Assembly (NCBI RefSeq): GCF_000820845.2
Contig: NZ_CBXV010000006.1
Coordinates: 124,001 to 188,000, forward strand
Reading direction: 5' to 3'
DNA: 64,000 bases
DNA from: Pyrinomonas methylaliphatogenes
GTDB taxonomy: Bacteria > Acidobacteriota > Blastocatellia > Pyrinomonadales > Pyrinomonadaceae
The translations under genes were made by a program, and so were the position numbers. Of this stretch, positions 32,741-41,308 are shown in pieces; within the stretch, counting starts at the first letter, position 1, and every line of letters begins with the position of its first letter. Below the pieces are notes generated by a model. That model was given only the letters and a program-made list of their open reading frames with translations. It was not told the DNA's origin and searched no databases.

Positions 32741-34150
32741 TCAGCTCAACTTCGGATGCCGCTCATGCCAAGCGGTCATTTGCTGATAGCGATGGGCGAC
32801 TTCGATCAAGAGATTTTCGCTGAACGCTGGGCCGATGAACTGTATGCCAGTGGGAAGATCGCTCTGACCGAAACCATTCGGCACGGAGATAGCCGGAACG
32901 CCCACCAAATTGCTCGCCCCGATCGGCGACGAAGCCGCGATGCCCGGATAGGCTTGATTGAAAGGCTTATCGAGCGGGTAGGCGACGGTCGAGCGCGACG
33001 GCGCGACGAGCACGTCGTACTTTTTGAACATCGCGGCCCACGCCCGACGCATCGGCGCGCGCATGCGCATCGCGTGAAGATAATCGACCGCCGTTACGAG
33101 CGAAGCCGCGTATCCGCCGACGCGCCCTTGCGGCGAGGCTAGTTCACGCACGCGCCCCGATTCGATCAGATCGCGAAAGGCGCTCGCGCCTTCGGCATCG
33201 ACGATCGTTCCGACCGCTGGGCCATATGGGAAGTCCGGCAGCGCGACATCCATCTCGACAGCAGCGAAGCGGCGGAGAACGTCGAGCGCACGCAGGAAAT
33301 TTTCGCGCACCTCGCGCTGCGCTTTCTCGTATGAATCCTTCATCACGGCGATGCGCAGACGCCGCAAAGGCATCGCGCGGCGCCGGAACGGATAGGAGAA
33401 TTTCACATCGCGCGTCGTCGGATCGAGCGGGTCCGGTCCAGCGATCGCCGCAAGCACCAGACCGCAATCGTCCGCCGTGCGGCACATCGGGCCGAGCTTG
33501 TCGAGCGTCCACGAAAGGGCCATCGCCCCATGCCGCGAAACCAGACCGTAAGTGGGGCGCAAACCCGCAACGCCACAGAAAGCCGCCGGCGTGATGATTG
33601 AACCGGAAGTCTCCGAACCGATGGCGAAGGCGACGAGTCCAGCGGCGACCGCGGCGCCCGGCCCGGAAGACGAACCGCCGCTCCAGTAGTTCAAGTTCCA
33701 CGGCGTGCGACATGGACCAGTGAAGGAAGCGCTCGCTTCGTTGTAACCCATGCCGCCCGCAAGCTCGATCATCGCCAGCTTCGCCACGAGCACGGCACCC
33801 GCTTCGCGCAGGCGGCGAATGACCGTCGCATCGTAGTCGAAGCGTTGATCTTTGTAAGGCGCCGCGCCCCACGTCGTCGGCGCGTTGCGCGTCGCAAGCA
33901 GATCCTTCGCGCCGTATGGGATGCCGTGCAGCGGCCCGCGCCAGCGTCCACGACGCAACTCGCGCTCTCGCTCGCGCGCCTCTTCAAGAGCCGCCTCGCG
34001 CATCACCGTGACCACGGCTCCAAGCCGCGGTCCGATACTCTCTAAACGGTCGAGATATATTTCCGCAAGTTCGACCGGCGAGAGCCGCCGCGTGCGTATC
34101 TGTTCGGCCAACTCGCGCACGGGAGCGAACGGAATCGTGTCGGGAAGCAT
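32741..34150 (-). CDS. Amidase signature family hydrolase
   Basis: 469 residues. Hydrolyses amides with a Ser-cisSer-Lys triad: Lys in GIPYGAKDLL, cis-Ser in WSGGSSSGPGAAVAAG and nucleophile Ser in GSETSGSI. The family includes GatA, but no gatB or gatC is adjacent, and the tail (HRYQQMTAWHERHP) is unlike GatA, so a free-standing amidase is more likely. ATG at 34150 is used. A TTG at 34162 overlaps the TGA of the upstream Uma2 gene as TTGA, which would mean coupled translation. No signal peptide is visible. Confidence 0.9.
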   Translation of the reverse strand: MLPDTIPFAPVRELAEQIRTRRLSPVELAEIYLDRLESIGPRLGAVVTVMREAALEEARERERELRRGRWRGPLHGIPYGAKDLLATRNAPTTWGAAPYKDQRFDYDATVIRRLREAGAVLVAKLAMIELAGGMGYNEASASFTGPCRTPWNLNYWSGGSSSGPGAAVAAGLVAFAIGSETSGSIITPAAFCGVAGLRPTYGLVSRHGAMALSWTLDKLGPMCRTADDCGLVLAAIAGPDPLDPTTRDVKFSYPFRRRAMPLRRLRIAVMKDSYEKAQREVRENFLRALDVLRRFAAVEMDVALPDFPYGPAVGTIVDAEGASAFRDLIESGRVRELASPQGRVGGYAASLVTAVDYLHAMRMRAPMRRAWAAMFKKYDVLVAPSRSTVAYPLDKPFNQAYPGIAASSPIGASNLVGVPAISVPNGFGQSDLPTGIQFIGPAFSENLLIEVAHRYQQMTAWHERHPKLS

Positions 34151-34158
34151 GGTTTTCG

Positions 34159-34719
34159 TCAAACCAAAATTTGGGCAACTTCTAAATGAAGATCGGGGAA
34201 AGCCTGCGGCGCGAGCGCATCGCCATATTTCAGACGTTTGAAGACTTGGTATGCGCCACTAACCGGTTGCGCATAAACTTCGATTAGGCTCTCCGTAAGA
34301 TCGATCAACCAGACTTCGACGACGCCTGCACGCGCATAGAGCGGGACTTTCAGCTTTCGATCGTACTCGACTGACGAATCCCCGACCTCAACGATCAACA
34401 ACACATCTTCAGGCGTCGGAGCGCTTTGCGAGTAGAAATCTTCGCGCCGCCGAAGAAGCGCGATGTCCGGTTCCGGCTCCGAACGTTCATCCAAACGAAC
34501 TGGATTCTGCACCCAGATGATCGCCGCGCTCTGCAAATATCGGCTGAACACTTCAGCGAGCTTTGCGACGCACGCGGCATGCCGCACACCGATTGGTGCC
34601 ATCTCGATGATCTCCCCGTCGATCAACTCCACACGATCGTCTTCTGTAAAGATACCCGCTGTAGCCATACGGTGATATTCGCTGACGGTGAAATGACGAC
34701 GCTCGATCTGCACGGACAT
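34159..34719 (-). CDS. Uma2 family (DUF820) putative restriction-endonuclease-like protein, copy 1
   Basis: 186 residues. Uma2 proteins have a PD-(D/E)xK nuclease fold and are often found in many copies per genome; their biological role is unknown. Core residues are visible: DDRVELIDGEIIEM, EPDIALLRRR, LLIVEVGDSSVEYDRKLKVPLYA and VVEVWLIDL. ATG at 34719 follows AAGGAGCGAGAGCG. It ends at the amidase start. The neighbouring copy at 34816-35373 is a clear paralogue, with the N-terminal third almost identical. Confidence 0.88.
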   Translation of the reverse strand: MSVQIERRHFTVSEYHRMATAGIFTEDDRVELIDGEIIEMAPIGVRHAACVAKLAEVFSRYLQSAAIIWVQNPVRLDERSEPEPDIALLRRREDFYSQSAPTPEDVLLIVEVGDSSVEYDRKLKVPLYARAGVVEVWLIDLTESLIEVYAQPVSGAYQVFKRLKYGDALAPQAFPDLHLEVAQILV

Positions 34720-34815
34720 CGCTCTCGCTCCTTGAAGATCCTTTCGCAAAATTCTATAACACAACGCTTCCGAGCATAAGCTCCACTCGACGGCCTGCGA
34801 TTGTCCGTCCGCGCC

Positions 34816-35373
34816 TCAGAAAATATCCGCGACTTCGAGATGAAGATCGGGGAAAGCCTGCGGCGCGAGCGTGTCGCCCCGTTTCAAATTTTCAAATTTT
34901 AAGTAACCTCCGCCAAACGGCTGGGCGTAGACTTCGACCGACTCTTCGACAAGATCGACCAGCCAAACTTCGGTGACCTGCGCTCGCGCATAGAGCGGAA
35001 CTTTGACCTTCCGGTCGTATTCAGCGGAAGAATCGCTCACTTCGACGATCAGAAAGACGTCGTTTGGCGTCGGAGCGCTTTGCGAGTAGAAATCTTCGCG
35101 CCGCCGAAGAAGCGCGATGTCCGGTTCCGGCTCTGAGTACTCGTCTAATCGAATAGGGTTTTGCACTCGAACGATCGCAGCGCGACCCAGCCGTTCCCGG
35201 AACCAATCAGCCAGCTTGTCAACGCACGCGGCATGTCGCACGCCGATTGGTGCCATCTCGATGATCTCCCCGTCGATCAACTCCACACGATCGTCTTCCG
35301 TTAAAATGCCCGCCTCGGCCATACGGTGATATTCGCTGACGGTGAAATGACGACGCTCGATCTGCACGGACAT
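34816..35373 (-). CDS. Uma2 family (DUF820) putative restriction-endonuclease-like protein, copy 2
   Basis: 185 residues, paralogue of the next gene. The same nuclease-core segments are present (DDRVELIDGEIIEM, EPDIALLRRR, LIVEVSDSSAEYDRKVKVP). It differs most at residues 52-70 and in the last third. The ribosome-binding region (GGGAGCGAGAGCG) and first 17 codons are nearly the same as in copy 1, indicating tandem duplication including the leader. The 96 bases between the copies show no insertion-sequence ends. Confidence 0.88.
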   Translation of the reverse strand: MSVQIERRHFTVSEYHRMAEAGILTEDDRVELIDGEIIEMAPIGVRHAACVDKLADWFRERLGRAAIVRVQNPIRLDEYSEPEPDIALLRRREDFYSQSAPTPNDVFLIVEVSDSSAEYDRKVKVPLYARAQVTEVWLVDLVEESVEVYAQPFGGGYLKFENLKRGDTLAPQAFPDLHLEVADIF

Positions 35374-35429
35374 CGCTCTCGCTCCCTAACAAGTACTTCT
35401 CGTTAATCAAGCCAACAGCGCGTAACCTT

Positions 35430-35771
35430 TTAAGCGCGGAAGATGAAATCGGGTTCGTCGCTGTTCTTCAGCTTGAATGCACGCAGTCGTTCGCTCGAAC
35501 GCGCGTAGCCATCGAGTTCACGCTTCAACCGATCCATCTCCTCGGAAGTCAACTGCTGGCCGAAGCGCGCGCGCGCAACTTCCGCATAGGCCTTGACAAG
35601 AGCTGAGGCTTTGGCCGCAGTTGAAGGCGCACTCTGAGCTGTGGCCGCCTGTTTCGCCTGAGCCTCGCCGCGGTGGGTCGTAAGTAGCGGCGCTGAGATC
35701 AGCGCCGCCGCTACGGATTTCGCAAAACGTCTCCGTTCGGGCCGCACATCCTGCCGCTTGCACTTCCCCAT
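35430..35771 (-). CDS. Small protein with twin-arginine-type signal, function unknown
   Basis: 113 residues. The N-terminus PERRRFAKSVAAALISAPLL fits a Tat signal (RRxFxK then a hydrophobic stretch). The rest is short and helical (LVKAYAEVARARFG, LTSEEMDRLKRELDGY) and ends LKNSDEPDFIFRA. From memory, small Tat-signal proteins with this ending occur beside oxidoreductases or amidases in Acidobacteriota; this is unchecked. If so, the amidase at 32.7-34.2 kb may be its partner, with the two Uma2 genes inserted between. GGAGG lies 6-7 bases before the ATG. Confidence 0.75.
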   Translation of the reverse strand: MGKCKRQDVRPERRRFAKSVAAALISAPLLTTHRGEAQAKQAATAQSAPSTAAKASALVKAYAEVARARFGQQLTSEEMDRLKRELDGYARSSERLRAFKLKNSDEPDFIFRA

Positions 35772-35817
35772 TTTGGGCCTCCACTCCGCATTTTCGCGCC
35801 TAAGATATTAGCGACCG

Positions 35818-35907
35818 CGCGCCTTCCCGTCCAGATCAACAGCGGATGGCGATGACGGCGGCGTGGCATAGAGCGAGTTAGCCACAACGCGCCTTCCCGT
35901 CCAGATC
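35818..35907 (+). repeat. 20-bp direct repeats upstream of kgd, 70-bp period
   Basis: Identical 20-mers CGCGCCTTCCCGTCCAGATC at 35818-35837 and 35888-35907, in the gap between the Tat-signal gene and kgd. The ending TCCAGATC and an ACAAC just before the second copy also occur in the four repeats at 40095-40333 on the other side of kgd. Confidence 0.7.
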
Positions 35908-35992
35908 GCCACACTCGCACCCCATGCGCTTCTCCGGATGCAATCTGCATCGGTTAGTGCTACTCTATTAGTTTAAGCGGTTGGCCTTTGAC

Positions 35993-38900
35993 ATGCGCAT
36001 TACCGCGAAAGTTCACGAGGACGCTGGCGAGATGAACCCAAACGGACGAAACGTGGATCTATCAGAATATATCGCAGAACATTTCGGCGCCAACGCCACC
36101 TATGTCGAGACGCTCTTCAATCGGTTTCGGAGCGATCCGAGCCTGGTGGACGAATCTTGGCGCGCCTATTTCACAGAGCTATTGAGCGAACTCGGCATCA
36201 ACGGCGAACAATTGCCCGAAGCGGTCGCCACACAACCGCCGAAACCGAAAGCGGTCGCCACCTCTGCAGCGACGGCCGTGATCGCTGAAGGCGAAGCGGA
36301 GCCGATTCGCGGGCCGGCGCTGAAGATCGTCGAGAACATGGAGACGAGCCTGTCGGTGCCGACCGCCACTTCGCAGCGGAAGGTGCCCGTCAAGGTTCTT
36401 GAAGAGAATCGCCTCATCATCAATCGCCACCTGCAACAGAAAGGGCGCGGCAAGGCCTCTTACACGCACTTGATCGCGTGGGCCATCGTGCGTGCGCTCG
36501 AAGCCTTCCCACGCCTGAACGATGCTTACGCCGTGGTCAACGGCGTTCCTTCGCGCATCCGTCGGCGCGAGATCAATCTCGGCATCGCCGTCGATCTCGA
36601 ACGCAAAGACGGCACGCGCTCGCTCGTCGTGCCGAACATCAAGAACGTCGGCGCGATGCGTTTTTCAGAGTTTCTCGCCGCCTACGACGACATCATCCGG
36701 CGCGCGCGCGACGGGAAACTCCAGGTCGCCGATTTTCAAGGCACCACCGTCTCCTTGACCAATCCGGGCACTATCGGCACGGTCGCATCCATGCCGCGCC
36801 TGATGGCCGGTCAATCGGTCATCATCGCCACGGGCGCGATCGAGTACCCGGCTGAGTATCAAGCGATGGCGCCTGAACTGCTGTCGCAACTGGCGATCAG
36901 CAAGGTCATCAACATCACGAGCACATATGACCACCGCATCATTCAGGGGGCCGAATCGGGCGCGTTCTTGGCTCGCATTCACGAACTGCTGCTCGGCGAG
37001 CACGATTTCTATCAAGAGATCTTCGCGGATCTTGGCATCCCCTATAAACCGATGCGCTGGTCGGTCGATCGTCTGCCGCCGATCTTCGATGCCGAGCATC
37101 AGCGCGAGCAGATGGTCAAACAGGTGCGCGTGCGCGAGTTGATCAACGCCTATCGCATTCGCGGCCACCTGATCGCCGATCTCGATCCGCTCCATGCGAT
37201 GCCCGTGCTCTATCATCCGGAGCTTGACATTGAAACTTACGGGCTGACGATCTGGGATCTGGATCGCGAGTTTGTCACCGGGGGGTTGGGCGGCGTCGAG
37301 CGCGCGACCTTGCGCCAGATCCTCGACATGCTCCATCGCTCCTACTGCGGCACGATCGGCGTCGAGTATCGCCACATCCAGAGCCTCGAACAGAAGCGCT
37401 GGTTGCAGGAGCGGTTGGAAGCGCCGCCCGAACCCGTGCCCGTCGAGGTCAAGAAGCAGATCCTCTGGAAGCTCATCTCCGCCGAGCAGTTCGAGCGTTT
37501 CCTGCACACGAAGTATCTGGGCCAGAAGCGTTTCTCGCTCGAAGGGACGGAGACGATCATCCCGCTCTTGGACCAGCTGATCGAAGGCGCGGCTCGGCGC
37601 GGCGTCGAAGATATCACCATCGGCATGGCCCATCGCGGGCGTTTGAACGTGCTGGCCAACGTCATCGGACGCTTCTGCGAACGGATCTTCGTCGCCTTCG
37701 AAGGATCGGTCCACCCGAACTTCCCGGCTGACGAGGGCGACGTCAAATACCACCAAGGCGCGACCGGCGTGCGCGAGACGGCTGACGGGCGACAGGTGCG
37801 TTTGACCGTCTCGCCCAACCCGAGCCATCTCGAAGCTGTCGATCCGGTGGTCGAGGGCATGGTTCGCGCCAAACAGGACATCGCCAAGGACGAACAGGGC
37901 CTCTCGCCGGAAGAAGCCTGGGCGCGCTACTTGCCCGTGCTGCTTCACGGCGATGCGGCCTTCGCCGGGCAGGGCGTCGTCATGGAGACGCTCAACCTCG
38001 CCGACCTCAAAGGGTATCGCACCGGCGGCACGATCCACATCATCATCAACAATCAGATCGGCTTTACCACTTCGCCTGAAGCCGGACGTTCGACCATCTA
38101 TTCGACCGACGTGGCGAAGATGACGCAGCTTCCGATCTTTCACGTCAACGCTGACGATCCGGAAGCGGCCTATCGCGTGCTTCAGATCGCGCTCGATTTT
38201 CGCCAGAAGTTCCACAAGGATGTGGTGATCGATCTGGTCGGTTTCCGCCGACTGGGCCACAACGAAACGGATGAGCCGAGTTACACGCAACCGCTCATGT
38301 ACGCGCGCGTGCGCGAGCACGAAGGCGTGCGCGTCAAATACGCGCGCCAGCTTATCCGCGAAGGCGTCATCACCGAAGAGGAACTGCAACAACTCATCGA
38401 AGAGCGCGTGCGCCGCTACGAAGAGGTCTGGGCGCGCGCCAAAGAGCAGGTCAAGCTGCGTCCGGCGCCGAAAGAGCTTCCGCCGCCCGTGCCCGAAGAG
38501 GACGGCTCAACGGTGATCGAAACGCCCGTCTCGGTCGAAGTGGTGCGCGAGATCGGACACAAGATCGCCGTTGTACCCGAAGGCTTCCACGTCAACCCGA
38601 AGATGGTCAGCCAACTGACGCGCCGTGCCAAGATGAGCGAAGGGCAAGCGCCGATCGATTGGGCGTTTGCCGAAGCGGTCGCCTTCGGCTCTTTGGTGAT
38701 CGAAGGCCGGCGCGTGCGCTTGAGCGGGCAGGATTCCGGGCGCGGCACCTTCAGCCAGCGCCACGCCGTGCTCTACGACACGCAAACGGGCGAAGCGTGG
38801 TCGCCGCTTGCGGAGCTTCGTTCGCCCGTCAATCCGACGGCGCGCTTCGAAGTCTACGATAGTTCTCTTTCGGAAGAGGGCGTGCTCGGCTTCGAGTACG

Positions 38901-39748
38901 GCTATTCGGTGGTCGCGCGCGATGCGCTCGTGATGTGGGAAGCGCAATTCGGCGACTTCGCCAACGGCGCGCAGATCATGATCGATCAGTTCATCGCTTC
39001 AGGCCAAGACAAATGGCAACAGCCGTCGCGCCTCACTCTGCTGCTCCCGCACGGCTACGAAGGGCAGGGGCCGGAGCATTCGAGCGCACGGCTCGAACGC
39101 TTCCTGCAACTGTGCGCCGAAAACAACATGACCGTCTGCTACCCGACGACTCCAGCGCAATACTTTCACCTTCTGCGCCGACAAGTGAAGCAAGAAGCGG
39201 CGCGTCCGCTCGTCGTGATGACGCCGAAGAGTTTGCTCCGCTTGCCGGCAGCGAGTTCGACGCTGGACCAGTTGACGTCGGGCGGGTTCCAACCCGTGCT
39301 CGATGACCCGGAGGTGAAGGATGCGTCGCGCGTGCATCGCGTGATCTTCTGTAGCGGCAAGGTCTATTACGATCTGAGCGAAGCGCGCAAGCGCTCGGAA
39401 GACGTGCGCATTGCCATCGTGCGTTTGGAGCAGCTCTATCCTTTCCCCGAAAGCGCTTTGCGTGCGGCGCTCGCGCGTTACGAACGAGCGCGCGAGTTCC
39501 TCTGGGTGCAAGAGGAGCCGAAGAACATGGGCGCTTGGACCTTCGTCCAACCGCGCATCGAAGCGCTGCTTCCCGAAGACGCGCGCTTGCGCTACGTCGG
39601 ACGCGCACCGTCGGCCAGTCCGGCGACCGGTTCGTACACGATTCACGAACTCGAACAACGCAAACTCGTGGACGAAGCGCTGATGGAAGACGCGCCCATC
39701 CTGTCCGAAGCGAGCAAGCGCACGCTCGCTGGCCAAGCGGCGGGATAA
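35993..39748 (+). CDS. kgd: Multifunctional 2-oxoglutarate dehydrogenase/decarboxylase (fused E2-E1)
   Basis: About 1251 residues. Oxidative decarboxylation of 2-oxoglutarate in the TCA cycle. An N-terminal E1 peripheral segment (YVETLFNRFRSDPSLVDESW) and an Ala/Pro linker come first. The succinyltransferase (E2) core follows, with catalytic TSTYDHRIIQGAESG near residue 315. The thiamine-dependent E1 part (about 380-1251) has TIGMAHRGRLNVLANV, HGDAAFAGQGVVMET, INNQIGFTTSPE and RRLGHNETDEP. There is no lipoyl domain, as in the actinobacterial KGD/OdhA type, so lipoate must come from another protein. ATG at 35993 is used; TTG at 35981 and ATG at 36032 (MNPNGRNVDL) are alternatives. Confidence 0.95.
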   Translation: MRITAKVHEDAGEMNPNGRNVDLSEYIAEHFGANATYVETLFNRFRSDPSLVDESWRAYFTELLSELGINGEQLPEAVATQPPKPKAVATSAATAVIAEGEAEPIRGPALKIVENMETSLSVPTATSQRKVPVKVLEENRLIINRHLQQKGRGKASYTHLIAWAIVRALEAFPRLNDAYAVVNGVPSRIRRREINLGIAVDLERKDGTRSLVVPNIKNVGAMRFSEFLAAYDDIIRRARDGKLQVADFQGTTVSLTNPGTIGTVASMPRLMAGQSVIIATGAIEYPAEYQAMAPELLSQLAISKVINITSTYDHRIIQGAESGAFLARIHELLLGEHDFYQEIFADLGIPYKPMRWSVDRLPPIFDAEHQREQMVKQVRVRELINAYRIRGHLIADLDPLHAMPVLYHPELDIETYGLTIWDLDREFVTGGLGGVERATLRQILDMLHRSYCGTIGVEYRHIQSLEQKRWLQERLEAPPEPVPVEVKKQILWKLISAEQFERFLHTKYLGQKRFSLEGTETIIPLLDQLIEGAARRGVEDITIGMAHRGRLNVLANVIGRFCERIFVAFEGSVHPNFPADEGDVKYHQGATGVRETADGRQVRLTVSPNPSHLEAVDPVVEGMVRAKQDIAKDEQGLSPEEAWARYLPVLLHGDAAFAGQGVVMETLNLADLKGYRTGGTIHIIINNQIGFTTSPEAGRSTIYSTDVAKMTQLPIFHVNADDPEAAYRVLQIALDFRQKFHKDVVIDLVGFRRLGHNETDEPSYTQPLMYARVREHEGVRVKYARQLIREGVITEEELQQLIEERVRRYEEVWARAKEQVKLRPAPKELPPPVPEEDGSTVIETPVSVEVVREIGHKIAVVPEGFHVNPKMVSQLTRRAKMSEGQAPIDWAFAEAVAFGSLVIEGRRVRLSGQDSGRGTFSQRHAVLYDTQTGEAWSPLAELRSPVNPTARFEVYDSSLSEEGVLGFEYGYSVVARDALVMWEAQFGDFANGAQIMIDQFIASGQDKWQQPSRLTLLLPHGYEGQGPEHSSARLERFLQLCAENNMTVCYPTTPAQYFHLLRRQVKQEAARPLVVMTPKSLLRLPAASSTLDQLTSGGFQPVLDDPEVKDASRVHRVIFCSGKVYYDLSEARKRSEDVRIAIVRLEQLYPFPESALRAALARYERAREFLWVQEEPKNMGAWTFVQPRIEALLPEDARLRYVGRAPSASPATGSYTIHELEQRKLVDEALMEDAPILSEASKRTLAGQAAG

Positions 39749-39822
39749 AATCGACGCCCAAAGCTTGGGCTTTCAGCAAAGAGGCCGCCTGAACTATTTC
39801 AGAAGTTCAATGGGGAAATCCG

Positions 39823-39859
39823 GAGGCGGAAGGATGCGCTGCAAGAATCCTTCCGCCTC
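39823..39859 (+). terminator. Hairpin downstream of kgd
   Basis: Arms GAGGCGGAAGGAT (39823-39835) and its exact complement (39847-39859), 13-bp stem with an 11-base loop, 75 bases past the kgd stop. No strong T-run follows. The stem sequence closely matches that of the palindrome at 14859-14892. Confidence 0.55.
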
Positions 39860-39925
39860 GATCCTTTAGACATGGACTTTCGTCGGCGCTTCGAAAGCGC
39901 GCGGTTGAAGGCCGCCCTGCCATCT

Positions 39926-40094
39926 ATTTGAAGTCGTTTGGCTCGATCCGCGCCGCGACTCCCGCGCGCTCTAAATGGCCGTCTCGCTCTCGATTGAAAC
40001 CGTTTGCCCTTTTCGAGCGTAGGGCAGGTTTTACTAGTCTTCGACCGGCGAGCGAGTTTCGCTCCTCTATTGAAACCGTTTGCCCTTTTCGAGC
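39926..40094 (+). repeat. CRISPR-like repeat family A: two 38/39-bp copies with a 37-bp spacer, plus a decayed copy
   Basis: Copies at 39981-40018 and 40056-40094 agree at 36 of 39 positions; the last 26 bases (39993-40018 and 40069-40094) are identical. The gap is 37 unrelated bases. Each contains ATTGAAAC, a hallmark of the 3' end of many type I and III CRISPR repeats, but here conserved sequence continues for another 18 bases. A diverged copy is at about 39926-39948. No cas genes are in the window, so I call it a repeat cluster and not an array. Confidence 0.6.
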
Positions 40095-40333
40095 ACAACC
40101 ACTTCACCCTGCGCTAGGTCAAACGCGAATGCGCGTTGATGTCAAGCATTGCCGAAACTGACAACCACTTCACTCTGCATCCAGATCAACGGTCTCCCGA
40201 CTGAATCTTTCGATCAATCGTTCGATCAACTCGACCAAATAACCACTTTGCCATACATCTAGATCAACCGCGCTCAGACGGCTCAAGACGCGACTGTGAC
40301 CGAGACAACCACTTTACCATACATCTAGATCAC
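40095..40333 (+). repeat. CRISPR-like repeat family B: four degenerate 28-29-bp copies
   Basis: Copies at 40095-40122, 40161-40189, 40239-40267 and 40305-40333, with consensus RYAACCACTTYRCYMTRC followed by ATCYAGATCAA. The intervening sequences are 38, 49 and 37 bases and unrelated to one another. The first copy starts directly at the end of family A. Copies 3 and 4 differ at only a few positions; copy 1 is the most diverged. The geometry equals a small CRISPR array; the divergence suggests decay or another repeat type. Confidence 0.6.
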
Positions 40334-40460
40334 CCTCATTCGGAGTCATGCGGTCGCTTCTGGCACCTCGATGCCGCCATCCCCAAGCCTTTTCGAGCAA
40401 AATCAGGCCCGCTAGCGACCGAGCAAGGTGTGTGCCGCCGCGCTGTCTTAAAAATCCCCC

Positions 40461-40488
40461 TTGACACCGCAAAAAAAAACGCTACATT
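40461..40488 (+). promoter_or_regulatory. Near-consensus sigma-70 promoter
   Basis: TTGACA (40461-40466), a 16-base spacer containing nine A residues, and TACATT (40483-40488). It is the best promoter match in the window, yet no convincing protein gene follows for hundreds of bases. The expected transcript start is near 40495. Confidence 0.6.
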
Positions 40489-40494
40489 GGCGTC

Positions 40495-40945
40495 CACGTT
40501 GTCAAGAAGGCGTGCCGCAGATCAATGTGATCTGCTGGTACAAGGTGCAGAGTTGATCCTTAACGTCAGACTCTCGCTGACGTATCGTACAGATAGCTTG
40601 GGCGCGTGGTCACCCCACCACCCTCGGAAGCGGCAACTCGATAGCCCCTGAACGCTCTCTCACTTGCGTTCGGGAAGCGGGACGAACAACCCAGGAGCAA
40701 GTCTAAGATGTTCACCTCGCCGCCTTCGCCTCCACCTGCCCGAAATGCCACTGTAAGCCATTGCTGGCTCACGATTCATCCAGAGAGAAGTTGGCCCGCG
40801 TGGTCGCTAGTGCGCGTTGCCACTGCTAACGGCTCAGCGCTCAGGAGGGCAGCCTTGTGGCGAAGGGCGACGAGATGGATGAGCGACAGCGGTCAAAGAA
40901 AAGCCTCGCCAGCACACCAGCCAGTGCACTGACGAGGCTTGCTTA
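40495..40945 (+). ncRNA. Candidate structured non-coding RNA
   Basis: Non-coding sequence directly downstream of the strong promoter with closely spaced perfect or near-perfect hairpins: GCAGATCA-ATG-TGATCTGC (40517-40535), ACGTCAG...CTGACGT (40563-40583), CCTGAACGC...GCGTTCGGG with one G-T pair (40647-40674), AGCCA-TTGC-TGGCT (40756-40769), and a closing AAGCCTCG...CGAGGCTT (40901-40940) that could end transcription. The third-position GC bias seen in neighbouring genes is absent. I looked for and did not find RNase P, tmRNA, or cobalamin-riboswitch signatures. Extent and strand are inferred from promoter direction. Confidence 0.35.
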
Positions 40946-41050
40946 TCAACCATGACCTCTGCGCCACCCTTGCGCAAAGGTGCAGGCACGCGACACACAT
41001 CTTAGCGCAGGGCGGCGCAAGGTCCCAAACACAGAAAGGGGATTTCAAAA

Positions 41051-41308
41051 ATGCGTGGACACTTCGCGCCCCCTACCAGCCTAATAATGACTCTGGTGCT
41101 TCTTTCCTTAACGCCAACTGATGCGCCCCTTCGATCCCTCTTAACTACGAGACAAAGCGGGAGAGCGGACGCGCCTTGCCTAGCTAATAGCCAAGGCCAT
41201 TTACCCATACAACTCGGCTATTCCACCTCCAATTCGGCTTTTACTCACATATCGCCAATCCTAGCCGAGTTCGATAATCCTAGGCAACACGTTAGGCTCT
41301 CGCCATAG
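41051..41308 (+). CDS. Possible small secreted protein
   Basis: An 85-codon frame with AAGGGG 9 bases before ATG. The N-terminus MRGHFAPPTSLIMTLVLLSL followed by TPTDA looks like a signal peptide. The remainder has no recognisable family and little codon bias. Two inverted repeats (41173-41197 and 41211-41271) lie inside it, so the region could instead be part of a structured RNA. I include it because the ribosome-binding site and signal-like start coincide. Confidence 0.25.
   Translation: MRGHFAPPTSLIMTLVLLSLTPTDAPLRSLLTTRQSGRADAPCLANSQGHLPIQLGYSTSNSAFTHISPILAEFDNPRQHVRLSP

Noticed and set aside
34720-34815. Insertion sequence or attachment site between the two Uma2 genes
   Set aside because: No terminal inverted repeats, target duplication or transposase; the gap is simply the duplicated leader plus unrelated sequence.
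39981-40333. Annotating the repeat clusters as a CRISPR array
   Set aside because: Repeats are too diverged, the conserved part of family A runs 18 bases past ATTGAAAC, two unlike families abut, and no cas gene is in the window.
40708-40932. 74-codon frame starting MFTSPPSPPPARN with AGGAG upstream
   Set aside because: Trp- and Arg-rich composition without codon bias, no recognisable feature, and its end lies inside the hairpin at 40901-40940. More likely incidental to a structured region.
40495-40945. RNase P RNA, tmRNA or cobalamin riboswitch
   Set aside because: No GAGGAAAGTCC or ACAGAA core for RNase P, no tRNA-like ends or tag frame for tmRNA, and GCCACTG occurs without the rest of the B12 consensus.
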